11,416 nucleotides of DNA from Jimgerdemannia flammicorona (lineage: Eukaryota > Mucoromycota > Endogonomycetes > Endogonales > Endogonaceae): contig RBNI01006363.1 of NCBI GenBank assembly GCA_003990745.1, forward strand, positions 1 through 11,416, read 5' to 3'. The notes below the pieces were generated by a model that worked only from the letters and a program-made list of their open reading frames with translations, had not been told where the DNA came from and did no database searches. Both the position numbers and the translations under genes were made by a program. Of this stretch, positions 1-8,732 are shown piece after piece (the stretch's first letter is position 1; every line of letters begins with the position of its first letter).

Positions 1-11
1 TTTTTTTTTTT
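1..11 (-). other. poly(A) tail of LINE copy A
   Basis: Eleven T residues on the plus strand, a poly(A) run on the element's coding strand, mark the 3' terminus of the minus-strand LINE. The run touches the window edge, so its true length and the flanking target-site duplication cannot be seen. Confidence 0.75.
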
Positions 12-400
12 ATAGTTACTCAGATTTCTATTTATTACCACTCAAACTATAAATAATAATGCATATGTACCTACAACCTCTCAGCCAATGCTCCTCAGAT
101 CCCTCTCCCCACTCTCCATCTCTCTCTGCTAAAGGACAACTCAACCACCCACTACCTGAATCCTCCCTCTACTCTTCTTACAAATACATTTTACCAGATT
201 CCGACAGCCCCCCCCATCCAATCCCCACCCTTTCCACCAACTATTCTAAATGTCAAGTATTAACTATTCCCATCATACTACCTTAGCTCCAACTGCAACC
301 TGTTGGCCCTTCTCAAAGATATGAAGTCAATGACTGACCAGCTCTATCCAAATTGCCAGGGCCCATCCTAAGATCAACCATTCATCTCCAACCCTACCCA
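12..400 (-). other. 3' terminal region of LINE A (ORF2 end and 3'UTR)
   Basis: No independent gene is visible. The stretch lies between the zinc-binding tail of ORF2 and the poly(A). It probably holds the degenerate last part of ORF2 and the 3'UTR. Copy B continues open with only stops for about 300 nt past the same tail motif, so ORF2 probably extended into this stretch, but I cannot place its original stop codon. Confidence 0.5.
31..36 (-). promoter_or_regulatory. AATAAA polyadenylation signal of LINE A
   Basis: TTTATT on the plus strand reads AATAAA on the LINE coding strand, about 20 nt before the poly(A) run. That spacing is normal for a cleavage/polyadenylation signal and supports the view that the left edge is the natural 3' end of a retrotransposed transcript. 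Confidence 0.6.
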
Positions 401-960
401 CTAACCTATGTCAGAGATCTCCCCATCTCTCTCCTTCCCTCCCCCACCAGGGGCTGCAATCCTAGTCTGCTAGTAATATTATGCCAAAACTCTTCCAAAA
501 CTTCACACTCCTCTAGCCAATGTTCAGATATTTGTACCACTCTCCCCTCCTGGCCAATGTCTATGCATTCCTCACACTCAAACATGCCACCTGTCACCAA
601 GTACCCTGACTGATAGTTCAGCATCACATTCTGTCTTAGAAGTCTCTATCATATCACCCAGAACTTGAGAGAAAGCCACTGCATCACTCTCTTACTCCAA
701 AGCCAAATACTATTCCAGTCTCACTTCTTGCCAATCTCTATTCTTTGCCATGCTTCAGGTCACATATCCCCCCTGAGCCCCCACATTCATTCCATTCCAT
801 CACTAAGCTGAAAATCCTCCACCAATATACCTCCCAGCAGTAGCTGGTCTCATCTCTACATTTGTGATCTCCAGTTCTCCTCCCCCTCATCATCTCTCTA
901 CTGAAGTCCAATTCTCCTTGCACTATTCACAACTCCACACCAAAACCCTTTATAATGCAT
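400..960 (-). other. C-terminal zinc-binding (zf-RVT-like) tail of LINE A
   Basis: The minus-strand reading from 627 contains Cys (576), Cys (567), His (522) and Cys (507) in a C-x2-C-x14-H-x4-C arrangement. This is the RT-associated zinc-binding tail seen in many plant and fungal LINEs. All four ligands are present, unlike copy B, which has lost one. Upstream (about 960-640) the reading needs frame changes to follow the copy B block FWVVWWRML. The tail probably helps template RNA or target binding. Confidence 0.7.
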
Positions 961-1449
961 CCTCCTGCTTCCATCTATGGCTACCATTACAAGCAGGTCA
1001 TCAGTTACTCCACAAGGAGAGTACTGGACTTCCCACACCCTCTATATGAGTGGCACCCACTCTTGGCCTCTTAACTCACTTGTCCTCTTTAGCCACCATA
1101 TTTTCAGGCAATATAGAGACTTGGTAAAGTCTACTAAGACCAGCCTGCCTCTGTCAACAGATAGAGTCAGAACCTCCCAGCCTATTTGACTTTGCCACCT
1201 GATCCAAATCTATGATCTTGCTATCTTCAGAAGTCTCCTGACCACTTATACTGGAAAGTCCAGATAATACCCCACATACCATAGCTTTGGCAGTCAATAT
1301 ACATTCAGCACCATCACCCTTCCTACCAAGGATATATACTGACCACTCCATCTCAAGAGAACATTCCCCCATACTAGTAGCTGCTGTTCCCACTATATAC
1401 AGAGCAGAAGAGATCTATATACTGAAAAGTAGATCTCTAAGTATCAGAC

Positions 1450-2519
1450 TGGTTCTCCTACTGGAACCACTGTTCCAATCATGTCATACCAACTATTCTA
1501 CTGTCTAGCACCAGAGTCTCACATTTGTACCAGTTGAGTTTAGTACCTGAGCCCCTCTCATACCATTCCACAGCCCTCCTTAATTCCTCCACATCCTCTA
1601 ATAAACCCAGTCTAATCACTATGTCATCTGCAAAAGCCCCCACCTTCTAGTTAATTCCCAAAATATTCAAACTCCCAATTCGATGTCAGATCCTATCCAA
1701 TAGAGACTCCAAGGAAAGAGTATATAGAATGGATGACAAAGGATCCCCTTGTGACACCCCATGACCTAGCAGAAAAGTCACACCCCTGTGCCTATTTACT
1801 ACTAATGCTACTTGACTGTTTTCCAATAGACTGATTAATGACCTTCTGAACTCTGGGGGAACTCTCACATGTTTCAGCACTCCCTCCAGCCAAACCCTCC
1901 TCACTCTGTTATATGCCTTCTACTGATCCAGAAACACTAACCAGCCATCAACCCCAGCTGCCTGAGCCCCTTCAATCACTCCATAGATCTAGGCAGTTCC
2001 ATCTCAGATAAACTGACCACCAACAAATCCCCTCTACTCTACTCCTAGTACTTGCTGAGTGATCCCCTACAGCCTAGTCATCAAGATCTTTGTCACCAGC
2101 TTGCAGTCTATGTCAAGAAGCATGATTGGCTATCAGTTCTTCCAATCTTCCCTTTTCTCCTTATCCTTAAAGACCAAGGAGATCTGCCCAAGGTGCTGGC
2201 CTCCAATCTAAGTTCCAGATCAAAGGACCTCATCACTCATTGCTATCATCTCCTCTAATACCACCTCTACCTCAGCTCAGCCATCTTCTTCCAAAATCCC
2301 AGAGAAGCCCATCCTCTCCTGGAGCTGTCTCCTTACTTGTTGAAGCCAAGACCTTACATACTTCCTCTTCCCACACTGGGTCTCTCAGTGCCTCTAGGCC
2401 CAGAGCTGAGTCCAGATGTCAATCTTCCAACTGTCATTCAATGTTTAGGGTATTCTCACCCCCTTTTACATCACTCTATAAATTCCCCCAGTAAGTCCTC
2501 AGCAATCCTAAAATCTTAG
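1450..2519 (-). other. reverse transcriptase domain of LINE A ORF2
   Basis: RT motifs appear in order on the minus strand: APGEDGLLWDF (about 2300), RGFVGG (about 2020), the motif A box VFLDQ-stop-KAYNR (about 1935), the motif B box GVSQGDPLSS (about 1750) and the catalytic motif C FADD at 1634-1623, followed by LNWYKCETLVL (motif D). Motif A keeps its catalytic Asp, but the following KAYD is KAYN and a stop sits inside the box. The FADD is intact. Side-by-side reading against 9290-10130 gives a continuous match with many substitutions, which establishes both as one family. Frames shift at least once between the RT and the zinc tail. Confidence 0.85.
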
Positions 2520-3016
2520 GAGTCCCTGTCACCATCTCTCCATCCTCATCCAAAATACCATTCCACTACTGCCTGGTTCTTCAAGCTTAGAGCAACTGTG
2601 ATAGAAATCTAGTGGGCCTCTCCCCCTCCTCCAACCCCTGCTACTGCAACCTCACCATTATCCCCTTTAGCTAAATCTCTTCCTCCATTCATAACACTTT
2701 CTTTAGCTCATCTACTTCTTTTTGATTCTACAGAATTCGCCAATCAGCTGTCCCCCAATTCTCCAGTGACCCAGCCCACCTCTCCAGAAGTGCTGCCAAT
2801 CTCTGTAAAGCCCATAGCACTCACTGCTACTACTGAATACTCCTTTCTTTCCCTGCCTCCCTTCAGTACCTCTGAGCACTCAATTTCAGCTACCACCAGT
2901 GATCTTCAATCACCAATCCCTACTTCTGCCACTTACCAATCTTTGCAATAACTTCTACCTCCCAGTCTGTCCATAAGGAACCATCCTCTAATAAAGAAGA
3001 ATTCAATCACCAATGT
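2520..3016 (-). other. linker between endonuclease and RT of LINE A
   Basis: Degenerate ORF2 sequence joins the endonuclease to the RT. Near 2640-2680 on the minus strand, fragments such as LKGIMVRL followed by QGLEEGE match the right copy's MQGIAARL and QGLEEGEWP. This is the same pre-RT region and gives the point where copy B begins (equivalent to about 2765 here). Multiple stops and frame changes are present. No separate gene is seen. Confidence 0.6.
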
Positions 3017-3777
3017 CTAGGCCCATCCCCACTTCTCCCAAATCTCCCACTTCCTATCAGACCCCAGTGATCTGATCATGGGCACCAAACTACATCTAGT
3101 GTGTCCCAGACATTTACTTCTCAGTACTCTGCCATCAATACCCAGTCGATCCTGGAGTCTAGCCCTGCCACCCAGTGAGTATAATTTCAGTAATCCATCC
3201 AAAACTGTCACCCTTAGTCAACAAAGGAGCTCAATCTCTCAATCTCCATCCAATCATCCAATACACTACTTCTGCCTCTCATTTCTCTCCCTCTATCAGT
3301 TCTGTCTGCTCCATTATTACATACCATATTGAAATTACCCCCCAGGCAATCAATCCCTACCACATCCATAACACTAGCCTCTCTCAAGTCTCTGATCCAA
3401 TCTACATGTTTCCCCCTCTCAGCTGGACAATAACATGACCCCACAGTTAAAGGGTTCCACCCAGGCCTCTTCTATACTCCCCACACTAACCTACTCTCCC
3501 AATGTCCAATATCTCCAATGTCCCCCATCCCCTTATGAACCAGAATGCCCACCTGCCCAGTCCATATAGCTGCCCCACCCCATTCTCTAGTCCAGTCCTA
3601 TAAATCCACATCTACCTCATACCATACATCCTGTAGTAAGAAGTGATCAGCATCCAGCTCCTTCAACCAGTCAAAGATATTCCTTTGCCATATCTTGCCC
3701 CTCAACTCATTCATATTCAAAGAAAAGATTCTAATTATACTGTTCATATTGAATAATGTTTGACATTGAGAACCCAT
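3017..3777 (-). other. APE-type endonuclease domain of LINE A ORF2
   Basis: From 3777 to 3214 a single minus frame, broken by a few stops, shows the endonuclease/exonuclease/phosphatase fold signatures. They are an N-terminal strand with the metal-site Asn (SLNMNELRG), then DADHFLLQDVW where family members usually have LLQET, a Y-x-P type strand (CYCPAERG) and GGNFNMV where active enzymes have GGDFN. Reading continues in another frame (3211-3017) with GGRARLQDR, like the usual R-x-R-x-D segment, and a poor match to the final S-D-H near 3080. The Glu and Asp changes at metal-binding positions plus the stops mean it is inactive. Copy B lacks this domain, so this is the window's only endonuclease. 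Confidence 0.75.
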
Positions 3778-3820
3778 CTTAGTACTCCATACTCATCTCA
3801 TCACCAGTTAGCTCCAAGTG

Positions 3821-5440
3821 CTACTCTGCCTTCAACTCCTCCTCCACTACAGCCTGAGAATCCAGTGCTTTCAAGATTTCCTGACACTCCACCCCATCCA
3901 CCACCTCTATTTTCACCTGATAATCCATGCATACCAATCTCCACTTCTCCAACCCCTTCCTCAATCTCCATAAGTATACTACCCTATCTTTCAAATTCCC
4001 TTGAAGGGTCTCCTCCCTCTGATCATCAACTTGATACTCCTCTGACTCCAAAAGCACTGCCAGGATCTCATTTCTAATCTTTTTTAGCACCTCCTCACTA
4101 TGGAGAATTTCCTTTCAGTACCTATTGCTTAGAATTCAGAAGTCCTCTCCCCCCAGCTCCTCAGCTGTCACCTCCTCCAGAGTCTTCCACAGCTACTTCT
4201 CTTCATCCACCATCTCGGCAACACTCTGGGAAACCCTTTCAACCCCCATCACAGGGTCCACCAAAGTGCTCCTCCCCCCTGACTCATCCCACTCCTCTTC
4301 CAGTATATCCAGGAGTTCCTTCTCACTCCCTGCCCCACCTGGGACATCATACTGAGGGCATACTTCCTCTCCCATTTCAGCATCCTGCTCCATACTGCCC
4401 CATCTCTCCTCACTCAATCCACCTTATACCACACCCTGAGCTGACCTGTGCTCCTCAGCCCAGGCACTCTCTCTCAATCCAGCACTACCTTCACCTACCC
4501 TACTGCCTACCACACTCTCTCTCAATTTCTCCAACAGCTCCTTCTGGATTTGCCTCTCCTGTACCTTCTCCCAGGCCATCTTGTCCATCCTAATCCTCTC
4601 TCCATCTACAATCTCCACCACTGTCTTGGCTTTATACTTCTTCTAAGCCAATCTTCTCTTCTTTACTACTCCTGCCAGATCCTCAAGAGCCTTCAGTAAG
4701 TCCTCTTCTTCCTCTGGTATCTCTTTCACCTTTGAGATCTTGCATTCAACCAGGCCCCACTTAAGAGTTGCTGGCTAGTCCCTCATCTTTCCTGTATTCT
4801 CTCTTCTAGCCAGCCTCACCCTAATGTCAATGTCTCCTATCTGGAGTTCAGTACCCTCCCAGACTATTACCCTCTTCTCCATGGCCTCCAACATCAATAC
4901 CTCTTCCTCAAATCCAACCTTGACTCCTTCTTTCCCCTTCAAGAACTTCACCAAAGCTGCCCCCTTCACCTCCTGTACCACCAGCCCCAAAATCATCCTC
5001 ACAGTCACCACTAAGCCTCAGAAGTACAATGTGATAGTGAATTTTGACCTCGACTTTTTGAGTAATAGTACTGACACCATGCCAGTTACATCATCTGCAT
5101 TCCTGGGCCTCATGCCCTCTCCCTATCCTGATCCACCAACAACTATCATATCTGGATTTTTTTCCAGATCCCTAGTCACAGCTCTATCAGTAGTCACATC
5201 TCCAGCCCCTACTCCCCCCCTCTCTCTACTGCCCAACCCTCCCATTGGGGCCTCTTTCTATCTCCCAACTGAAGCCATTGATGTCTTCCCCAGTCCCAAC
5301 CAACTATCCAGGCCTGATGCCATTCTCTCCATCTTGACCTTGTCAGCAAAGATTATTCTCCCCCCTCTTTGTTGCCTCAATCTACTCCTCCCTCCACCAC
5401 CAATACTGTAGCCAGCTACAGAAGACTCTGGCATCCCCAA
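3821..5440 (-). pseudogene. LINE A ORF1-like region, one frame with stops, function unassigned
   Basis: The open pieces on the minus strand (5440-5258, 5011-4775, 4621-4424, 4417-4193 and 4090-3821) are all in the same frame and separated only by stops. The original was therefore one ORF of about 540 codons with no net frameshift. It ends at a stop at 3821, 43 nt before the ORF2 ATG. By position it is ORF1, the RNA-binding partner of LINE particles. The N-terminal part is Gly/Arg-rich (about 5420-5350). The middle is mixed alpha/beta with hydrophobic and charged alternation (about 5010-4780). The C-terminal half is rich in Glu, Lys and Leu with likely coiled coil (for example KELLEKLRE). I see no CCHC zinc knuckles and do not recognise a named domain. 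The start is uncertain: the frame stays readable to about 5548, with one stop near 5470, and no convincing ATG. Confidence 0.55.
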
Positions 5441-5583
5441 ACCATCTCCCTGCCTCCTCCCTACATGCTACCAGTTGAAGGCACTGCTGCTCCCCTGGCT
5501 GACATGCTCACCAATATATTCATTACTGTCTATATTGATAGTGTTCTTTCACCAAAAACATTGCAAATAGTGTTGTCTGAGTT
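5441..5583. other. junction between LINE A 5' end and Ngaro-like element
   Basis: LINE A and the plus-strand element meet in this stretch. The minus strand stays readable in the ORF1 frame with one stop until about 5548. The plus strand becomes RT-like from about 5590. No insertion duplication can be tested because the other LINE flank is off the window. No separate gene is seen. Confidence 0.45.
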
Positions 5584-6526
5584 TTGTATCACCTGAATGT
5601 TACTGGTGAAAGGTCTGTCTCCACTAACATTTATAGTGAATTAGCTGCTGGCCATTATTTAGACTCCATTCTATCACTATTGGTACTCTCTACTGAGTTT
5701 CACTCTTTTCACAATACTCTCCTTAGTACTATCTCCAAGAAACACTCAACTAAATTCAGAATGATACAGTACCTCTCTTTTCCCAATGGAATATTGGTCA
5801 ATAATGGCATTGACTCTGAAGCATTCTCTATTCAGTACTACTCAATCTAAGCTGTCATCCTCCTACTCATTGATATTGGTCCTGCAGAAATCAGATGTTG
5901 AGGAGACATTTTGTATAATTCCTATCTATCAGTCAGACTGAGCTATACAAGGTATCTGCTGGCTTGGTCTCTTTTTTCTTGACATGTTTCTCCTGTTTAG
6001 TCTGTACTCTACCCCCTTCATATTCATCTTCCTCATGAATCTCTTTATATAGATCTGTACCCATCTCTATGACCTTCCCAACCTGGGTCACTTTGTTGAT
6101 AACTTCATTTATATCACACTCTCTACAAGTATACTATCTGCTTATATATGATTTTATACTATTGTTATACAATTTGATCTACCCCTCAAGACATCCAAAG
6201 ACATCCCTCCAACCCCCTCAATTGAGTACATGGGCTTTTGTCTTGATGCACCATTCATGATGATCAGCCTCTCTGAGGAAAAGCAGATACATATCTTAAC
6301 CCTCATCATAGACTGGCTTACTTCTGCCAATCCTGCTTATACTCACCATCTTTGGCCACAGTCACATCATGACACTCAGTTACTTACAGACCACTTGATG
6401 TATGTGGTCCAGATCCTTTCTTATGGGAAAGTATTTTGTAACTATATTATTTATTTTACTATTTCCTGGAAGCTACTCTATATTGGGCAATATTATCCAT
6501 CTCTGCAATTAGCCACTAATTTATAG
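5584..6526 (+). pseudogene. reverse transcriptase of the Ngaro-like element, broken
   Basis: The reading starts with SELAAGHY, the usual finger segment before the RT in YR retrotransposons. It then has KHSTKFRMI (K-FR-I), LSFPNGILVNNGID and FSIQYYSI. A small indel near 5880 shifts frame, and frame 2 continues with motif A LQKSDVEETFCIIPI, whose catalytic Asp is at 5894, matching K-x-D-x3-AFR-x-IP. Next come a GICWLGLFFLDMFL block (active relatives have an LPFG turn after it) and STPFIF. Motif C is at 6095-6103 and reads FVDNF where active enzymes have VDD. The connection/thumb follows: DIPPTPSIEYMGF, then MISLSEEKQ, then VQILSYGKVFCN. This last group is diagnostic for DIRS/Ngaro-type RTs rather than LINE or Gypsy. 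Stops at 5848, 5939, 6056 and 6149 also block translation. The N-terminal limit is uncertain. Confidence 0.8.
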
Positions 6527-6960
6527 TAGTGGTCTGATATTCTTCACTCATGATTGAGCTACTCTCTACTCTACCATTCTGATTAGATTGACTGTGGTTT
6601 CTTTTCCAATATATCTGGGACCTTTGGTGCTGGTGGCCTTCTGGGGCATTACTGGTGGAGTATACAGTAGGCTCTTTTCTTTGTTGGCCAGGGGTATGAC
6701 ATATTCTAGAAGAAGATATGTATTTGTCATCTAGATTTTATTAGTACTTTGGGGCCCATCCTTTTGTTTACAATATATCATTCTTTGGTATAATAGCTAA
6801 CTCTGTGTTAAAGCATTGACCAGTAATCATACTCACCACCACCCTCTTGTCAATGATTTGCTATATTGTATTGTTCTTCTTTATCTTGAAATGAGATTTG
6901 ACATTTAGGCTCAGTACATCCCCTCTGCATCAAACCCTGCTGACCCTTTATCTTGCAGTA
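6527..6960 (+). pseudogene. RNase H domain of the Ngaro-like element, broken
   Basis: Frame 2 continues from the RT with only stops. WSDIL is followed by FFSNISGTFGAGG, the first catalytic block, normally with Asp in S-D-x-S; here the codon at 6608 is AAT (Asn). Then come GHYWWS, a degenerate K-E-L type segment near 6700, and LGP. After a frame change around 6785, frame 3 gives a damaged D-N-S block (WYNS, stop, LCVKAL), HPLVNDLL and the closing AQYIPSASNPADPLS. The last segment resembles the x-IPG-x-x-N-x-x-AD-x-LSR end of retroelement RNase H. The enzyme would remove RNA from the RNA-DNA hybrid during cDNA synthesis. First Asp lost and frame broken: inactive. Identity rests on the ordered motifs between RT and recombinase. 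Confidence 0.75.
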
Positions 6961-7985
6961 CTCTCTCCCTATCTCCAGGACCTACTACCTACCTCGATTA
7001 TATCCTCCTTTAGCTTTGCCATCAATTTGACACATATCTCTATCAGCAGTCCCACACTCAGACTAGTAATCTGTGCCCTAAAGTCAACTCTCTCCACTGC
7101 TTTCTCAACTCCTGCAATATTCTTAAAGCAACTACTATCCTCTTACAAGATGATCTGTTAATCCATTGGGCACTATGGCTTATTAGCAAGGGAAAACCTC
7201 ATACTACTATCAAGAACTACTTCTATGATCTAGCTAATTATCAAGTGGCCCACTAGTGGGGCCCCAAACTACAGTACTCAGTGCTACTGCTTTTAGATGC
7301 TATTCTCAAGTCTATTCAGACTTCCCCCCCACTATCCTCTCATTTGCAAAACTGCTGCCCCATTACCTGTCAACATCTATGGACCATTCACAGTACATTA
7401 TAACTGGATATGTAATTTGGTACCACCATTTGAGTGACTGCTTGCTCTGCCTTCTATGGTCTCATGTGAGTTAGTGAACTCACTATACAGGATAATATGA
7501 CCTTCAATCCTATCTGGTAGGCATATTATTCCAACTTTCTCAGGTGATGGAATTCAGTATATGCATGCCTCTTCTGGTCTTTACATCTTCTATAAATAAA
7601 GACTGGTGAGATAGGTGATGTTTTGCTTGGATTTTTTGATACATTCAACTATCCATATACTGCTATTAATAATATGATTCAGATACTCCCAGCCTGGCTG
7701 AAAGACCTGGCCTTCTACCTTGGTCCATCTCAACTGCTCACTTGAATGACCTTCATTGATACCATCCAGTCTCCCTTGATTAGTGCTTTGTTGTTCTGTG
7801 ATATACATGGTCACTCCTTTCACATTAGCAGAGCTACTCTGTTAGCCTCAGACAGTTACCCTGACTATATTATTCAACTTGTGAGCTGCTGGAAATTGGT
7901 GGCTTTTCTTTATTATATTTACAATTTATACTACATCTTGCCTCAAATAACCATAGCTGTAGCAGTAGTGATTGGTGGCACCTAA
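6961..7985 (+). pseudogene. tyrosine recombinase of the Ngaro-like element, stops only
   Basis: One frame runs from about 6903 to a terminal TAA at 7983 with about ten internal stops (including 7011, 7254, 7401, 7467, 7593 and 7743) and no indel. The N-terminal SAM-like DNA-binding region shows IHWALWLISKGKPHTTIKNY (about 7161-7220). The catalytic half has SAFYGLM-stop-VSEL, where relatives have F-G-F-L-R-V-S-E-L. The box I Arg position is TGA at 7467. A Lys in IKTGEIG (about 7600) fits the beta-hairpin Lys. Box II reads GHSFHIS with His at 7812 but His instead of Arg at 7821. A Trp at 7890 precedes AFLYYI with the likely nucleophile Tyr at 7914. This enzyme joins circular cDNA to the genome. 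Both catalytic Arg are lost, so it is dead. Alternative: a Crypton recombinase, but the upstream RT and RNase H argue against that. Confidence 0.8.
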
Positions 7986-8013
7986 ATCAGGAGCCTGACC
8001 ACCCCTCAGGCCC

Positions 8014-8180
8014 ACAGTATTGGCCCCTTTACTTTATATGAATGGTGGGCCTGGGAAGCACATACTTCCATATTCACTAAACCCATTGATCCAGCTTATA
8101 TTAGCATATCTGATTTAGCATAATATATCTCACATATATTTCACATAAAGGACACTTTGTTAGAGTTATGAACATAGCTC
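8014..8180 (+). repeat. direct repeat copy 1 (candidate B1)
   Basis: This starts about 30 nt after the recombinase stop. It shares a nearly collinear stretch of roughly 150 bases with 8546-8720 (offset 532): CCCCTTT, CTTTATATGAATG, ATCCAGCTTATAT, CTCACATATATTTCACA and AAGGACACTTTG are common, with scattered mostly transition differences. Its position right after the ORF fits the B1 segment of a Ngaro element. Confidence 0.85.
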
Positions 8181-8245
8181 AAACTTCAGAAAAGTGGCTA
8201 AAGCTATAGATAAACCACATCATATAATCTTTCAGATCTTTCATA

Positions 8246-8364
8246 CAATCTTAGCTTAGTGTTAGTTTCCTGTTATGCCATTTCTTATTCAATCTTAGCT
8301 TAGTCTCAGTTCCTGTTATACTGTTTCTTATGTAATATTAGCCTAGTCTCAGTTTTCTGACAAG
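8246..8364 (+). repeat. tandem repeat, about 2.7 copies of a 43-44 bp unit
   Basis: Units begin at 8246, 8290 and 8333. Shared blocks are CAATCTTAGCTTAGT, then CAGTT or TAGTT, CCTGTTAT and TTTCTTAT. The third copy is partial. It sits inside the candidate A2 segment. Such arrays in element termini can hold promoter elements or recombinase sites; no function is shown here. Confidence 0.75.
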
Positions 8365-8427
8365 ATGTCAGCAGCAAATAGCTTAGCAATATTTCAGTAT
8401 ACATTATATATAATATCCCCCTTAGTG

Positions 8428-8485
8428 ACTAAGTATACATTGTATCTTAATAATCAAGCATATAGACTATACCTGTATACTTAGT
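8428..8485. repeat. perfect 11-bp inverted repeat, 36-nt spacer
   Basis: ACTAAGTATAC at 8428-8438 is the exact reverse complement of GTATACTTAGT at 8475-8485. AGTATACATT also occurs as a direct copy at 8396 and 8432. It lies in the AT-rich segment between the split repeats and could be a recombinase-binding pair or a hairpin. Short AT-rich matches also arise by chance. Confidence 0.5.
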
Positions 8486-8545
8486 TAGTTCCTGCAATCA
8501 GTTTATGCAATCCATCCCATCCTTCCCTCTTGGATGAGGAACAAT

Positions 8546-8720
8546 AAGTGTGTGACCCCTTTGCTTTATATGAATGACAGGTCTGAGAAGTATATGCTTC
8601 TATATTCACCAAACCTATCAATCCAGCTTATATCAGCACACTCAATTTAGTATAATACATCTCACATATATTTCACACAAAGGACACTTTGGCATAGTTA
8701 TCTATATAGTTACTCAATCA
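8546..8720 (+). repeat. direct repeat copy 2 (candidate B2)
   Basis: Second copy of the repeat at 8014-8180, in the same orientation. The match is best from 8556 (CCCCTTT) to about 8700 (CATAGTTAT) and fades afterwards. It would be the 3' terminal B2 segment of the Ngaro-like element, which places the element's end close to 8720-8760. Confidence 0.85.
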
Positions 8721-8732
8721 TGTCACCATCTG

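Larger units (their letters stand above)
300..3777 (-). pseudogene. LINE A ORF2: endonuclease-reverse transcriptase-zinc tail, broken
   Basis: ORF2 of a LINE nicks target DNA with its endonuclease and copies the element's RNA there by target-primed reverse transcription. An ATG at 3777 opens a reading with a typical APE N-terminus (SLNMNELRG, then DWLKELDAD). The RT core lies around 2450-1450 and a Cys/His tail around 960-400. Reading frame changes between endonuclease, RT and tail, so there are several indels as well as stops. The start at 3777 is chosen because it is the ATG closest before the first conserved endonuclease strand and lies only 43 nt past the ORF1 stop. The protein cannot be expressed intact. 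Domain order and homology to the right-hand copy make the identity firm; exact ends are not. Confidence 0.8.
1..5545 (-). mobile_element. LINE copy A, near full-length non-LTR retrotransposon, degenerate
   Basis: This is a two-ORF LINE read right to left: ORF1-like region (about 5440-3821), ORF2 (from about 3777) with APE endonuclease, reverse transcriptase and zinc-binding tail, then a 3' region, AATAAA and poly(A). The plus strand is strikingly C/T-rich because the coding strand is G/A-rich. Many stops and several frameshifts show it is dead. Its ORF2 is clearly homologous to the element at 8850-11416, for example in the FADD box, the GDPLS box and the tail block with HWL, EC and EVL. The 5' boundary is uncertain to within about 50 bases: ORF1-frame codons run to about 5548 on the minus strand and Ngaro RT homology begins by about 5590 on the plus strand. 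The family resembles fungal Tad1/L1-type LINEs; I cannot fix the clade without a tree. Confidence 0.85.
8181..8545 (+). other. AT-rich segment between the direct repeats (candidate A2)
   Basis: About 365 noncoding bases lie between the two repeats, with tandem repeats at 8246-8364 and an inverted repeat at 8428-8485. In a Ngaro element the segment between B1 and B2 is A2, a copy of the 5' terminal A1 repeat. No matching A1 is visible in the window; I looked around 5440-5600 and saw none. Confidence 0.45.

Noticed and set aside
3760..4077. Plus-strand Pro/Ser-rich 105-codon open frame
   Set aside because: Antisense shadow of the ORF1 C-terminal part in LINE A.
4824..5411. Plus-strand 195-codon open frame, Ser/Pro/Leu-rich
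   Set aside because: Antisense to the LINE A ORF1 frame. Its composition is what the C/T-rich complement of that ORF gives, and there is no recognisable domain.
1..5500. Classical RIP as the main mutational process
   Set aside because: TpA is not conspicuously raised and CpA/TpG remain abundant, while CpG is nearly absent. That is the signature of CpG deamination; a minor RIP-like part cannot be excluded without counts.
6144..6164. YDFILLL read in another frame as RT motif C of the Ngaro-like element
   Set aside because: The frame that carries the other RT motifs gives FVDNFIYI at 6092-6115, which fits motif C far better.
6961..7985. A host-domesticated recombinase or Crypton
   Set aside because: About ten stops and loss of both catalytic Arg rule out an active gene. 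RT and RNase H in continuous homology upstream rule out a stand-alone Crypton.
8014..8720. LTRs of a small LTR retrotransposon
   Set aside because: Only about 365 bp lie between the repeats, with no primer-binding site, polypurine tract, TG...CA ends or coding sequence. The repeat block directly follows a tyrosine recombinase, which fits split repeats better.
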